This document shows, piece after piece, positions 25,423 to 36,405 of a stretch of 64,000 bases of DNA. Position numbers and translations under genes: made by a program. The first letter of the stretch is position 1, and every line of letters begins with the position of its first letter. The stretch comes from Flammulina velutipes. Taxonomy: Eukaryota > Basidiomycota > Agaricomycetes > Agaricales > Physalacriaceae. Below the pieces are notes generated by a model. The model ran no database searches. It was not told where the DNA came from and was given only the letters and a program-made list of their open reading frames with translations. The DNA is taken from the NCBI GenBank assembly GCA_011800155.1, contig CM022377.1, positions 2,170,001 to 2,234,000 of the forward strand, given 5' to 3'.

Positions 25423-26237
25423 CGTTTGTCGTTTGCAGTCACGTCGAGAAGAGCAGGAGTACTTTATATATTGTCGTTGTCCCTATTCGCCCTCGTGGTT
25501 GAGAGCGTTTTTGTTAATTGAGAACAAAGCGAGACAATGTCGCTGAGGGCTTTGTTACGTGTCCAGGACAATTAGGGATGAGTGCTTTGAAGGTTTGGGT
25601 TCTAAGAAAGAAAGATTCATTGTCGGTGGCGCGCGTTTGGGGATCGGCAGAGCTTTGATCAAGATTCCTACAGTGTGACAAAGGGTATTCATAGGAAGGA
25701 GATTGAACAAGACGTTTGAATTGCAAGAGCTCGTCGTCGCCGTCGCAAGTTGAGGAGCGTGTGAATTTCAATAAACAAAAACAAAGAACGACCACGTGCG
25801 AGACACGCGTTAATTCTTCTCACTCAAACACTGCCAGAATCATAGCTTTACTCGCGCTAGCTGCTTTAAAATTGCCGCTCTGTGTGTTGGATCTTCTTCT
25901 CTGCTATGTGGTATCGCTCTATACTCGGGGGCACTGCTGAAGGGGGCCTGGATCTTGTGAATGTCAGAGAGGGTGGTATTTATACCAGATCTTGGGTTCT
26001 GAACTTCCCTTGCCGATATAGCATTTACGCCGCTAGGCCTGTCCTTATGACATACAAACTGAATGGACTCGACAGCCGCAGCACCGATATGCCATCTTCG
26101 GGTACAGGCCTGGACAGCATTTCTATCTGATTCATCCTAGTTCCATCGACATTGCTTATCGTTTCTCACGAGGACCGGCAGTATATGTCAGGACATCCTT
26201 TCCTTGACCCCTCATCGTCCCCGCCCAACGCATACTC
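25423..26237. other. Intergenic, no supported gene
   Basis: The upstream flank of the inverted Cys-rich gene. TATATA at 25464-25469 (both strands) may be its TATA box, about 42 bp from the ATG. No other feature is supported. Confidence 0.35.
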
Positions 26238-26566
26238 ATGTCCTTTGACTTCAGGCTACCTGGGCGGAGGCCGAAACGAAGGAAACCGCCATTAAACCTC
26301 TTAGAACAGCTTGTCCACACTGTCACTGTCGAGGAAAAAGATGAGCTGATTGTTCCTCTGATTAACCTGTGCACGTCTCGCGAGGTGAGTACATCGTTCT
26401 ACGAATGTGACCTCCCAGTAAACTGAGGTTTGCCACACAGATAAAGCGATGCAAGTCCTGTCGTGTTATCGTCGACAGTCTGATCGATGTTCTCGCCGTC
26501 CTCACGACATCAAGGACACGCCGAACGATACAATATCTCTTTGATCTATCTCTTTGTCAAGAGTGA
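26238..26566 (+). CDS. Possible short two-exon gene or 5' exons of the next gene
   Basis: An ATG-led exon (26238-26384) and a second exon (26441-26566) join through a 56 bp GT-AG intron into about 90 codons ending C-Q-E-stop, with C-x2-C (C-K-S-C) and hydrophobic stretches. A GTGAGT at 26563 could carry the frame on towards the helical protein at 26809, but I could not find a join that keeps frame. Not recognised. Confidence 0.25.
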
Positions 26567-26808
26567 GTCGCAAGATCACTTGGTTACAATGTCTATTATG
26601 CTCATAACTAGCGTCAAGGATTACGCACGAGCTTGCTCGCTGTCACCAACCGAATCCTTGCCGTCTACATATTTTCCCCAAACATCGATGTCAATTGGAC
26701 ATAGATCGACGCCGATGCCTTTCAATCAAGCTCTCTACCTTGGCTGCATCATTGGAGCGAGACGACAGTCCGACACTCCAAAATCTTCATCCGTCTTCTC
26801 GAACTACA

Positions 26809-27387
26809 ATGAAACGATCCGATCGATGGGTCAACAGAATAGGCCTCGCTAGCGACGCGATCGCTGTCGTAATCAACGCAATCCCCATCTTATCTTCATT
26901 TTCTGGCATTCCACATGCTGTCGGTGCCGCCATCGATTATCGCCAAGTATGTGATAACGTTCCGCCGTATCCACTCATCTTTAACCACACTTTGACTCAG
27001 AGACATCGCGACAACCGAGAGGACGCTCGTAAACTTCAAGAGCGCTGTCAGAGCCTTCTTCGGCTTACGCAGACCAATCCCGACCTGCAAAAGTGCGTCC
27101 CATTTCCATTGACATGCCATCATTCTGAGACCGCGAATTAGTGTGGCGGCGTCAAACTGGAAGGATGCTCGACATATCACATCGCGCAACTGCATGCATC
27201 AATTACTATCCGTGGCTGAGGATAGACGGCAGTTGGAATCGGCATCGAAGGAGGTGAACGAAGGTGTCATGCTTGAGACGGTATGCACCTAACTCTATCC
27301 TGTACGCCAGTTCGTAATCTGAGTTCACGACAGCTCGTCACCGAAAAAGACACTAATCTTGTGGTAACTACCGTGAATGTCCTGTAG
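26809..27387 (+). CDS. Small helical protein, like an isolated NLR N-terminal domain
   Basis: Four exons (26809-26946, 27001-27092, 27142-27280, 27334-27387) keep one frame over three introns of 49-54 bp and give 140 residues from this ATG. Upstream codons are open too, so the true start may be earlier. The pattern of amphipathic helices, with A-V-V-I-N-A-I-P-I-L and R-D-N-R-E-D-A-R-K-L-Q-E-R-C, is typical of the HeLo/MLKL-like four-helix bundles that open agaricomycete NLRs and related cell-death proteins. It has no NACHT or WD40 part. It may be a signalling partner or a remnant of a lost NLR. Family assignment is by pattern only. Confidence 0.4.
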
Positions 27388-28117
27388 ACCTTATTCTCAT
27401 CCTCAATCTAGGCCAAAGACATACTACTATACACGAAAATCATCGTCGTGATGGTTTTTTTTGGTAGGACCGAAGCATGCTTAGACAACACCAGTGCCAA
27501 ATCCGGAGAATCGCAGTGGCGACCTGTTGAACTCCAGAGGCGTTACAGGAGGCTTGCTCTTTGCAGAAGTCTGTCATCCGGCAGGCGACAATGCTACTCC
27601 CTTGCTTGTGATGAGCGGGGACCCCTCGATCGTGTGGGGCGGTCAATGGTTTTGGGTTCGGGAGCTTGAGTTTGTCGAAGATACTTAAAATGTAATAGGT
27701 CGTTAAGGGAAGTCGTCGACTTGGGCTCGTTACATTCGAGGTATCATCCCTTCGCACCGGCCGCTGGTGCGAGGGCTAACAGACACTAGTTTCATGTCTT
27801 TCTATTGTTATTCCTCTGTCTATTTAAATTTCCCATCCCTTACTATCAATAATCACATAGCATAACACTACACACACACATTATGATTATGATACAACGG
27901 ACTGCTCACTCTGGCGCCATCACGTGCTAATGATCTCCCACTTGAACTGATCGATTCTGACGCGCCGGGCGGAGTATAAATACATACAGATAACCATAAT
28001 AAATAGAACACATTGATGGGAATAGCAAGTGACAAAGCAAAATAGGAAAGCAACATGAGAAGGAATCCGAATGATGGTACAAGTACAAAGATGAAAAACT
28101 GGTGTCCGCGCAAAGGT
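27388..28117. other. Intergenic, nothing supported
   Basis: A spacer between a plus- and a minus-strand gene, presumably both 3' flanks. A short open frame at 27494-27688 lacks support. Confidence 0.3.
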
Positions 28118-29447
28118 TCACTCGTCGAACTTGATGAATAAGTCCCACATCTCGTCTTCAACGGAGGATATAGCTGTCTTATCAGTAAGAGACACCGTCT
28201 CCTCGACGTTAGCACCAGGAGGAGAACTGTTGTCCTATGGCAGATAAGTAAGAAATAGAATCATGGCACAGTGGGACGGAAAACTCACCAGAGAACCCGC
28301 GGAATCTGTGAATAGATTCTGCATCTGTTCTTCGGCGAAGAATGGAGTAGACATCTCGTCAGAAGGAGTCATTGGATGGTCGATATCGGTATCATTGGGA
28401 GTGGATTTGTTGTCCTATAACAGTGTTCGCATAAGAAATAGAATCACGCCAAAGAACAAGATAAACGTACCTCAGAATCATCAAAGGGGGTGAATGGTAA
28501 GCCGTCCCAGTCACTGGCAGAGTCAAAGCCACTGAACTCATCCTTAGGCGATTCATACTCCCTGTCCATCTGTGAGACGCATGAGATGTGTTGCATGCGA
28601 AGGGAACCGACAAACTCACTGCCGATAGTCCAGTGTCTTCAGTTGGAATGAACTGCTCCGGCTCAGCTCGTTGGAACGGAGGTGCCGTAATATCATCCTC
28701 AATGACAGCCGCTCTGGATGAGGAGGCGGCGGGGAGGAGTTCTAAGTCGCCCGGGAGATATGATATTGGGCGGCGTGGCACGGGCATTCTGACAGGTGGC
28801 CAAACAGCAGGAGGGGGAAGCGCAATTGGGAAGGGCAGAGCATGCATGGGTAAAATGCTGGGAGCGTAGACTGGATGAGGAGCCGGGGCCGGGTAGGTAG
28901 GAAATGTAGGGGATTCAACGAAGGATTGTGGGGTATAGTTGTTGACTTGAATGGGGAGTGGCATGCCGTTGGAGGAATTGGTAAGTCGATGCGTGGAAAT
29001 TGCCGTCGATGGATATGGTTCGCCCCTCGAAGCCTTTGAATTTCCACTGGATGCTCCTCGTGGTTGACACTGCCCTTTCTCGCGTCGTTTCTCATCGCGC
29101 TCCCTCTTCCGATCCTCTCGAACCCGCTGCTTCTCTGCCTGTAAGCGCTTTTTCTCTCCTGCAGGAGCCGGTCGATAGACATAATCGGGGTACAGCAATT
29201 CGTGTTGTCGTTTCTTCTCGGCCGCTACTGTGTCCCAGTACATCGCCTCCTCTTCTGTCCGTTGTCTCCAGGCAAGACCAGCTTTTTTTGAGACATCAGC
29301 CATTGCGTCTCTTTCATCCTGTGCTTTGAGTTGCGAATAATAGTGCGATCGAAAGCAGAGGAAGGCATTCGGCGGGCGTTTAGGTTGAGTAGCCTTGACA
29401 TTTGGAGCTTGCGACGGGGGAGAAAATGTTGAGGTAGCAGCGGGCAT
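28118..29447 (-). CDS. HMG-box transcription factor
   Basis: Exons 29447-28620, 28569-28471, 28414-28289 and 28234-28118 give 389 residues. The HMG box lies at about residues 22-95: K-R-P-P-N-A-F-L-C-F-R-S, W..R-T-E-E-E...Y-W, A-A-E-K-K-R-Q-H, Y-P-D-Y-V-Y-R-P. It is followed by a strongly basic Lys/Arg stretch (about 95-125), as in MATA_HMG/Ste11-type fungal regulators that bind the minor groove. The C-terminal exons are acidic and Ser/Asp-rich and look like an activation domain. All three introns are 50-56 bp. The last two introns and the starts of the exons after them resemble each other (G-A-C-A-A-C), suggesting a local duplication. Targets unknown. Confidence 0.85.
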
Positions 29448-29950
29448 CGTTAAAAAGATGGCTGGTTGGAAGATGGTAAGAGGACAAAGTGCAACTGGTG
29501 ATAAACAAAGGTGGAACGGCGCTAGAAATATTAAAATGTCATCACGTGCAAGTCTTCACTGGTCTTTTGAGCGGCGGGATTCGTGCCGAAGTAAACAAAG
29601 GAACTGGCTGACGCCGCTGGATCCTGTCCGATATAGTCTGCTGTGTTGTTATCCATGGACTCATATCTTTCCAAAAATAACATTAGCATCCGTGATAGAT
29701 CATTGATCAATAGCCGACAGATGGGGATATAGCAGACTGTACCTCAATGAATTAAAATGACATCCGCTTTATCGCCTAAAGCCTCCGTTTGCAAGCATTT
29801 GCAATCATGTCGTCAAACTCTTTTTCGCTGTCATCGCGATAATGGATCGTCTTCCTCTATGAATTGTTCAAATCACCCTACACCGACATAGTACTACACG
29901 TACACCAACGCGGGTGATCGATCAAACGTTGACATATAACATTCGCAAAT
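29448..29950. other. Intergenic, promoter side of HMG-box gene
   Basis: No gene seen. It separates the HMG-box start from the 3' end of the cytochrome P450 remnant. Confidence 0.3.
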
Positions 29951-31322
29951 CTACGCTTTGGTGCTCTGAATCAAGTCCACGATATCCTGCGACCGAGGCA
30001 TTAGCTTGCAGGTAAATGGTTCTGGATGCCTAAACTCTTGTGAGATGGAGGGTAAACATGCGTGGTTCACTTACACGATAGTCCCCGACATGAATCCCTC
30101 GCTCTTCGAAAAATCCATCTTTCTCTCTTGCTCAGTGGGCGGTAAGATCTTGAAACAGGCTAGGGTCGTTACGACGGATATGAACAACGAGTCTTCCGCC
30201 ATATGTTGGCCAGGGCAGATTCTATCATGCGTCAATACAGTCGAAAACCAGAAGGCGTACTACGTTGTCATACCTGCGACCATACCCGAAGACGAACTTT
30301 CTCGGATCGGGGTTGAGCCCTTTTGCTTGGGCGGCGAAATCATTATAGCGCTCAGGCCGAAAGTCGAAAGGTAGTGGGTATACCTCTGGATCGTGCAGAA
30401 CACTCCTGCACTATGTTACTTTGCATTGCGTGGCGGAAGATTTGAATACACACCAGGTATTTGGGATAATCATCGTTCCTTCCGGTATGAAGTACCCGCG
30501 ATACCAGTCGTCTTTCGTCGATCTATGTGGTACGGCGGTTGGGGCGACTGGATTGAGACGATAGATTTCCTTGATTAGGTTATCGAGGTAAGGGAGATTC
30601 GGTCGGTCGCTGAACTCGGGGAAACGAGAGGGTCCGATGACGCTGAGAATCTCGTCGTAGGCCTTCTGCTGTACTTCGGGGAACAACTTCATGGCCAAAA
30701 AGAATGCGGAGTTCGATGCTACCGTCTACGGAGGTCACGTCAGGAACCTGGTTATGAATTAGTTGTTGATCGTACCGTATCTGCGCCGCCTGAACAGCGG
30801 AACTAAGTCAACAAGCTCGTAGCGGGTATTGAATCAGAGTTGACATACCCGAGTAAAGTGCCATGGACGCCCACTTGTAGATATCTTCTTGCTCTTCGGA
30901 TGGATTTGGATTACCTTCAATTAGGCGTGATGTGAACGAGGACGATGCGACACCGCGTGTCTGCACAATCTGAGTTATCATTCATGCAGACAACAGAAGG
31001 AGCATACCACTTGATCCTTCACAAAGTTCCATGGTATGTCCCGCAATCTCTCCATGTTGCGACGATAGATCTTTTCCTTCTTCATCCAACCGAAGGCAAA
31101 CCATCGAGGCAAAGAACACACTGTAGGAGCCTTCAAAATACAGTACTATGAACTCTATAAATAGAGTGCTCACAGCTGGGAAACGAATCAATGAGATACG
31201 CGCCGGCGGTCGACGCTTCGGAGAAATCGCGATCAGCGTCCTGAGCTATGGCGAGCATGGGATCGTCCGTTTCTTGTAGCTCATAGCCATGCGAGATGTT
31301 GAAAACAATGTTCGAAACATTC
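29951..31322 (-). pseudogene. Cytochrome P450, N-terminal half missing
   Basis: On the minus strand the exons read in order: a segment with I-S-H-G-Y-E-L; D-S-F-P-S-L...P-R-W-F-A-F-G-W; the I-helix G-G-A-D-T-T; K-helix E-I-Y-R-L-N-P (E-x-x-R); the P-E-R-Y region; the haem ligand motif F-G-Y-G-R-R-I-C-P-G-Q; and the typical end P-F-T-C-K-L-M-P-R-S. Introns of about 45-60 bp join these in frame and no internal stop is needed. The membrane anchor and about the first 200 residues are not found in the next 1 kb upstream, where the sequence is unrelated. So it is a 5'-truncated copy, probably an inactive monooxygenase; an assembly or distant-exon explanation is less likely. Confidence 0.7.
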
Positions 31323-32390
31323 CTAAAGATGTACCCGTATCAGCCATTCCTGGACATCACACTTTGAATGAGCTCATACCGTAGTAGTCATGCAAGGAGT
31401 GGCTGTTATAACAGTAACGCGAGCCATGCATGGGATCCTGTACTAACAGTGAGGCAGAAACCATGCATGGCACGGAAAGTGTCATGCATGAAGTCATACA
31501 TGACGGAAACGCTCTGCCCACCGCTGCGCGCCTTGCTGGCTGTCGTGCCCCTCCAGGGGCCCCCGCCCTCATCCTAATCGGTTTGTTCCAGATCTTGACA
31601 GTACCTCATTCCATGTTTTCTTTTGCCGCCATCACCTTTTGGGATGGGATCTATAGATCCATCTGAATTTTCTAGATCTTGGTTTCTGTTTTCTGACAGT
31701 GGTGTAGTCGACAACAAAATTCATTACTGGCCTAAGTGTGTCAGTCTGTTGGCTTGAACTAGCTTGACAACTTTGCAATATATTGCAGCATTCCACATAT
31801 TCTTATGCAGCAAACTAACCACAAACGTGTACAATGTTGCGCCCAAGGGCGTAGCGTTGACCAGTGCCACACAGAAAGGTCGAGTTTGACAAGTGCGCCA
31901 GATCGGCAATGCGGCATGATGCCGATTTCGGACTTTCAAAAATTTAAATCTTTCCTTTCTTTCTACGTCGTCTCTACTCTTGGTACCAGTGGACCGACCA
32001 AGGACCGCCCAGGTAACGCTAACGCGCGCGACGCGGACTACGCATGCTGCAACGAACGATGGTCGAGAAAGAAGTTGTACACTCCCAATGTTTTCGATGT
32101 CTAATGGGACGACCGAATGGTTTCGTGGTGAGTTCTTCCACCTATAACCAGTTGATATCACGGGTTTGACGACCAGCGAAGACATTTCGCCTTAGACTGG
32201 AACCAAATCAAACACCTACTTAGTCGATGCTAATTCCGAAGTCGTTTTCACTAGGCAACTACGTATAGCAATCTCGGGCGCTCTCCTACTTATATATCAA
32301 TCTTGTTCAACGAACGACGCCACGATCTTCTTACTGTGTGCTGGTATGAGCTTCTCTTAGCGCGCTTGTCCCACCTTTCTAGACTGACCA
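31323..32390. other. No supported gene; CATGCATG-rich patch
   Basis: This should hold the P450 5' half but does not. Between about 31423 and 31500 the palindrome CATGCATG or close forms recur four times. The remaining frames show no motif. Confidence 0.3.
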
Positions 32391-32838
32391 GCTCCCGACT
32401 AGCCTTTCACCGGTCGATGCCAGACCCGTCGATTTTTTCCACATTGCCTGCCTGTTACGCCAACCGGCAGTGTGCTATGGATTGGTGAGTCCTATCTTTC
32501 TATTTACGTAGGTCACTCGGCTAACAACACGGGTTAGCTTCTTAGAACTAACGAGCTGCAGTGGCAGCTGCACGCCGTACGGAGTCCTGGGCTTAGATGG
32601 AGAGGACCCGTTCCTGTTGTATACTCACCAGACGATGTATTACTCTACTGTCCTCTAATCCATTTTCCTTTCCCCGTAGAATTGGGTGCCCATTGCGGCA
32701 GTGTTCTATAACCAACTGCTAGAACACCCTAAGTACGCGCTCTACCTCAACAGTTACAGAGCCTCCAGAGCAGGCAAAGCATTGGTGCTCTCAGTTGCGC
32801 TGGAGCAAACCAACTACGACACTCTACGACACTTCAGG
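32391..32838 (+). CDS. Unidentified gene fragment with two introns
   Basis: Three segments read in one frame when spliced at 32485/32536 and 32630/32681. They include L-R-T-N-E-L-Q-W-Q-L, V-V-Y-S-P-D-D, then N-W-V-P-I-A-A-V-F-Y-N-Q-L-L and L-R-H-F before GTACGT at 32839. The next exon may follow the satellite at 33033. The start is not found. It is not recognised as a known family; it could be a fragment of a gene disrupted by the transposon island. Confidence 0.3.
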
Positions 32839-33010
32839 TACGTATGATGAACTGTCTATGTAGTCATGTATGTAGTCATGGATGAACTATCTATCTACGT
32901 AGTCATGGATGAAATGTCTATCTACGTAGTCATGGATGAAATGTCTATCTATCTATGTAGTCATGGATGAAATGTTTATCTATGTAGTCATGGATGAAAT
33001 GTCTATCTAG
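32839..33010 (+). repeat. Tandem repeat of about 30-35 bp
   Basis: Five to six imperfect copies of a unit built from 'tctatctacgtagtcatggatgaaatg' with internal 'tcta' slippage. It lies in the putative intron after the gene fragment at 32391-32838. Confidence 0.75.
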
Positions 33011-33097
33011 TAAGGGATGACTGGCTTGCAGAGGTATTAGGTCGGCTTTCCCCCACGTGATCGTTCCGTTGAACATCACATTTCTCCTTCCGCCGTC

Positions 33098-33985
33098 ATG
33101 GAACGTCAACTCAAAAAGCTCAACTCGAAGAACAACAAGTCAAGGATCGTTATCACTGATCAAGACGTTCCGCCTTCAACAGTCATCCCGGAAACTACCT
33201 TGCCTTCGATTACCGTGCGGGAACGAGTTACCCAATGGACCACCTCCGATCAGCGGCCTCCGAGGACTTCCTGGTTCAGAACGACAGTCAACACTACGGC
33301 TGATCTGGGCCAACCACTAGATATCTCGGAGCACTCATCATTTCTCGAGAACGGTGGCACCGCCTACACATTCCCTCGATTCTACGCCACGACCCACGAC
33401 GAACGCGAACACACCGAGCACAATATTACAACTGGTCCCGATCTTCAAGCGTCTTCAGAGCACCTGAGCCGCACTAAATATCCTTCTGTAAGTCATCCAG
33501 CGTTCAAACAACACTCACTTTACTCACTCAGAAATCCAGGATGATCCCCTTAGGGTCTGGAGAACGCGCGTTGACCATTATCTTGCCCTGTTCATGGTCT
33601 TGGAAGCCCCAGCTGCTGATGCCCTTCGGAAATGCCCCGGGTTTCCTCATTCGACGCCGTGCGCGGAACCACCAACCTTCCGATGCGTAAGCTGTGCCAA
33701 CGAACGGTTGTATTGCTCTTCTTGTTGCCTTCGTCGTCACAGTGATGATGGACTCTATTTCCACCGCATTCAGGTTGACTTCTTGCTTTCCGTGGAATGT
33801 GATTCTAATTTCCAGTCTAGGAATGGACAGGTACTCATTTTCAGAAGACCACCTTAACAGAGATGGGTCATGTCATTCAAGTCGGTCACGATACAGGGGA
33901 ATCCTGTCCTTTACCGCGCTACTCCAACGCCAAAAAATTTGTCATCATCGATGTCGATGGCGTCCACCTCGTCCGTCTGAAATAC
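33098..33985 (+). pseudogene. KDZ-1 transposase, N-terminal part, split by LTR element
   Basis: Exons 33098-33487, 33540-33773 and 33821-33985 encode the start of a KDZ (Kyakuja-Dileera-Zisupton) transposase. It has the conserved D-D-P-L-x-V-W block after the first intron, a Cys-cluster (C-V-S-C, Y-C-S-S-C-C-x-R-H, F-H-R-I), then W-T-G-T-H-F-Q-K-T-T-L and V-I-I-D-V-D-G-V-H. The frame reaches L-K-Y at 33985, where the LTR retrotransposon begins. It resumes in the same frame at 45358 with C-G-C-G-H-A-D-P-S-Y. The catalytic D-A-N-F-R-L, Y-D-I and D-G-E-G-I-E-R parts are absent further on, so the gene was dead or became so after truncation. Confidence 0.75.
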
Positions 33986-34775
33986 TGTACAGCCTGCACT
34001 TGGGCTGAGTGCAGAACTGATACTAAACATGGGTGTGGCGCACGACGGCGCCAGCGCCATATAGGTCGGAACGTGTGAACGCGCCATCCACGGCGCGTCC
34101 GCATTAGGAACATATGGCGCAGCACTTCACACGGCACAAGCATGGACGTTTCAGAACACGGAAGCTACCGAACTAATCGATGGATTGCAACGATCGATAA
34201 CGAGAAGATCCAGATCGATGGGAAGAGATTACACCAAGGCTGTGTGCCATGCATGGCGCCCAGGCACCTTCGGGAATCTGGATGCCAAAGCCGACAGGAA
34301 CGGAGAGAATTACCACCCTCGAAGAGTCATATCGCGAGGTGGTCTGACTCGACGCGACGGAACGCCAATCACATCACGGACTCAAACCCCGGATCGTCGC
34401 ACGATCGCTCGATCAGGGTACATGACGCAGGCATCGAGAGGCCTAAGCGTAGAACTAGACGGAAGAGAAAGCCGACAGTGTACAGTATAAATACTGTAGC
34501 ATGTCGTAGAAACACATATATAGAATTATCACCCCACAATATCAACACAGAAGCCCCTTGCAACTGTCGAGAGACTTTTGGAACCTATACTTTCGCGCAC
34601 GCGTTAGTACTTCGACGAACGCGTACTTGGAAGCGCAACCGTCGTCTGCGACAGCTCGCTGCCCGACTTCTTCACCTACCAAGGTCTGCGACCTCGGTGC
34701 GCCAGAACAAGAGCAGGAATCCACCGGGTAGTCCCCTCAACATCACAACGAACTCAGACTTGTTAAGAGATCTAT
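33986..34775 (+). repeat. Left LTR
   Basis: Starts TGTACAGCCTGC and ends GAGATCTAT (or one base later; then the target repeat would be 4 bp). It contains several GGCGC-type palindromes and a TATAAATA box. It is open for a long frame running from 34142 into the interior, but that frame is probably not a gene. Confidence 0.85.
34480..34498 (+). promoter_or_regulatory. TATA box within an inverted repeat in the LTR
   Basis: GTACAGTATAAATACTGTA: the arms TACAGTA and TACTGTA surround TAAA, so the TATA box is the centre of a near-palindrome. It is likely the element's Pol II promoter. An identical copy lies in the right LTR at 45057-45075. Confidence 0.5.
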
Positions 34776-34777
34776 AT

Positions 34778-34796
34778 CTGGAGCCCACCGCGAGGG
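34778..34796 (+). promoter_or_regulatory. Putative primer binding site
   Basis: Directly after the left LTR (two to three bases) stands CTGGAGCCCACCGCGAGGG. TGG plus a GC-rich run fits the complement of a tRNA 3' end (..CCA). The tRNA was not identified. Confidence 0.4.
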
Positions 34797-34986
34797 GATA
34801 CTACAACAAGGATCCCATTTGTTCTTCCGAACACTTTCCTTGTCGTCGCGAGACAAAGGAGTCTAGGAATCAACCGAGGGTCGGACTCTGGCTGGAGGAA
34901 AGAGGCCGAGAGAGAGCAGCGGTAGATTCGCGAAGAAAGTTCGTACAACCGAAGACCCCGAGGACAGAGGAGAGCCAGTAAACCCG

Positions 34987-36405
34987 TTGACTCCGGTACA
35001 AGAAGAGTTGGACATCGACTTTACTGCCCTCACCTTACAACCCTTCGACTTCACGGTACCCACGACCGCGAGACCACCTGGAACAACAATTCCACCTACA
35101 AATCCATTCCTGGCGCATCAAGCCAGAAACCAAGGCCGAGGAGACAACCCCGCGCCTACCAATACACCTACCAACCCACCAACCAACAATACACCAACAC
35201 CCAACATGTCTAACAAAACGATGCCGGGAAGGGGAAACAAAAGCGCCCCCTCCTTTACGGAAAATCCGAAAGACCTGATGGACTACCTTGAAGACGTGAA
35301 AAACCTTTGTGTGGAACATGGGAAGAAGGACGACGTGGACTGGATCCAGTACGCCCTGTACTATCTACCAGCAGAAGCACGAGAGTACTGGCGCCGTATC
35401 CCAGAAGCAAAGGATGTGACATCCGCGCTAGGAGTCATAACCAAGGCAACATGGGATGCCTTCGTACAGGCGGTGCTCAACAAGTACCCAGGAGCAAGGG
35501 AGAAAGGACGATACGAGTTATCGGACTTACAGGACGCATCGGACCAGCGCCATCTGGCGCCACCTCAGGACCTACACACCCTAGGAGAATATACGCGGAC
35601 ATTCGAGAGGATTGGGTTAGCTCTCAAGGAAGAGAGTGCGGTTTCGGACCCCGAGCTCGCGCGCCTGTTCGAGCGCGGCTTGGGAGAAGCTTTGAAAGGA
35701 ATGGTTAAGAGGCGCTTGGAAATCAAATTCCCAGACCATCCTCCAACTAGGCCTCATAAGCTCGCCGACCTCATATCAGCATCTGAGTTCTGTCTCACTG
35801 GCACCTCTACGTTTATCGCCAACCAGAAAGCGGGCGTAAAAGAACATAGCGTCAAAATCGAAGGATTTGAACCAGCGGCTGTGGTACAAGCGGTACTACA
35901 AGCGCTGACTCTACAAGGAGTATCGACGGGACAGAACAAGAATGGACCAGGTAACGCTCAAGGACCACAACCACAAAGGAACCTACCAGCGAACGGCGGA
36001 AACGTGAAATCCACGAGTACGCAAAGGTTCGAGGAATCAACCAGGCGAAATCAGTTCCAACCTAGATGTTTCTGCGGAGGAACCGAATGCAGGAGCTGGA
36101 ACGTTTGTCCAGTACATCGGAAAGCGGTCGAAGACAAAGTAGTCTTGATCTCTCCAGGTGGAAGGACCACGTTATGGGACGGATCCAGGGACTTCCCAAG
36201 GGGAGAAGGATCGCTGTACGACCGTATCGTGCAGTGGAACCTGAAAAATCCGCATCTCAAACCAACGGGACAACCAGAAGGGAAGGCTTTCCTACTGGAA
36301 GTGACTCGACCAGGGGAGGAGGATCGAGGATACCGCCTTCCTCCACTTTTCTCAGCAACGAGATTATCACCGAACAACCTGAACAGTTTTGGAACGCTAC
36401 GTTGA
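34987..36405 (+). CDS. Retrotransposon gag
   Basis: An open frame of 472 codons whose first ATG in a good position is near 35206; the frame is open upstream too, so the start is uncertain. The part around codons 95-270 has the helical capsid-like pattern of Ty3/gypsy Gag (Y-L-E-D-V-K-N-L, W-I-Q-Y-A-L-Y-Y-L, W-D-A-F-V-Q-A, L-G-E-Y-T-R-T-F-E-R-I). Near the end C-F-C-G-G-T-E-C-R-S-W-N-V-C replaces a usual CCHC knuckle. Coding moves to the next frame at about 36310-36330, so Gag and protease need a frameshift or reflect a one-base indel in the G-rich GGGGAGGAGGA. Confidence 0.75.
   Translation: MTPVQEELDIDFTALTLQPFDFTVPTTARPPGTTIPPTNPFLAHQARNQGRGDNPAPTNTPTNPPTNNTPTPNMSNKTMPGRGNKSAPSFTENPKDLMDYLEDVKNLCVEHGKKDDVDWIQYALYYLPAEAREYWRRIPEAKDVTSALGVITKATWDAFVQAVLNKYPGAREKGRYELSDLQDASDQRHLAPPQDLHTLGEYTRTFERIGLALKEESAVSDPELARLFERGLGEALKGMVKRRLEIKFPDHPPTRPHKLADLISASEFCLTGTSTFIANQKAGVKEHSVKIEGFEPAAVVQAVLQALTLQGVSTGQNKNGPGNAQGPQPQRNLPANGGNVKSTSTQRFEESTRRNQFQPRCFCGGTECRSWNVCPVHRKAVEDKVVLISPGGRTTLWDGSRDFPRGEGSLYDRIVQWNLKNPHLKPTGQPEGKAFLLEVTRPGEEDRGYRLPPLFSATRLSPNNLNSFGTLR

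Noticed and set aside
33057..33320. Plus-strand frame overlapping KDZ-1 exon 1
   Set aside because: It is the KDZ-1 exon read in another frame; the KDZ frame matches two paralogous genes.
34142..34981. Gene starting in the left LTR (280 codons)
   Set aside because: The same frame recurs in the right LTR, composition is that of an open LTR, and no motif is seen. It is probably a chance frame of the repeat.
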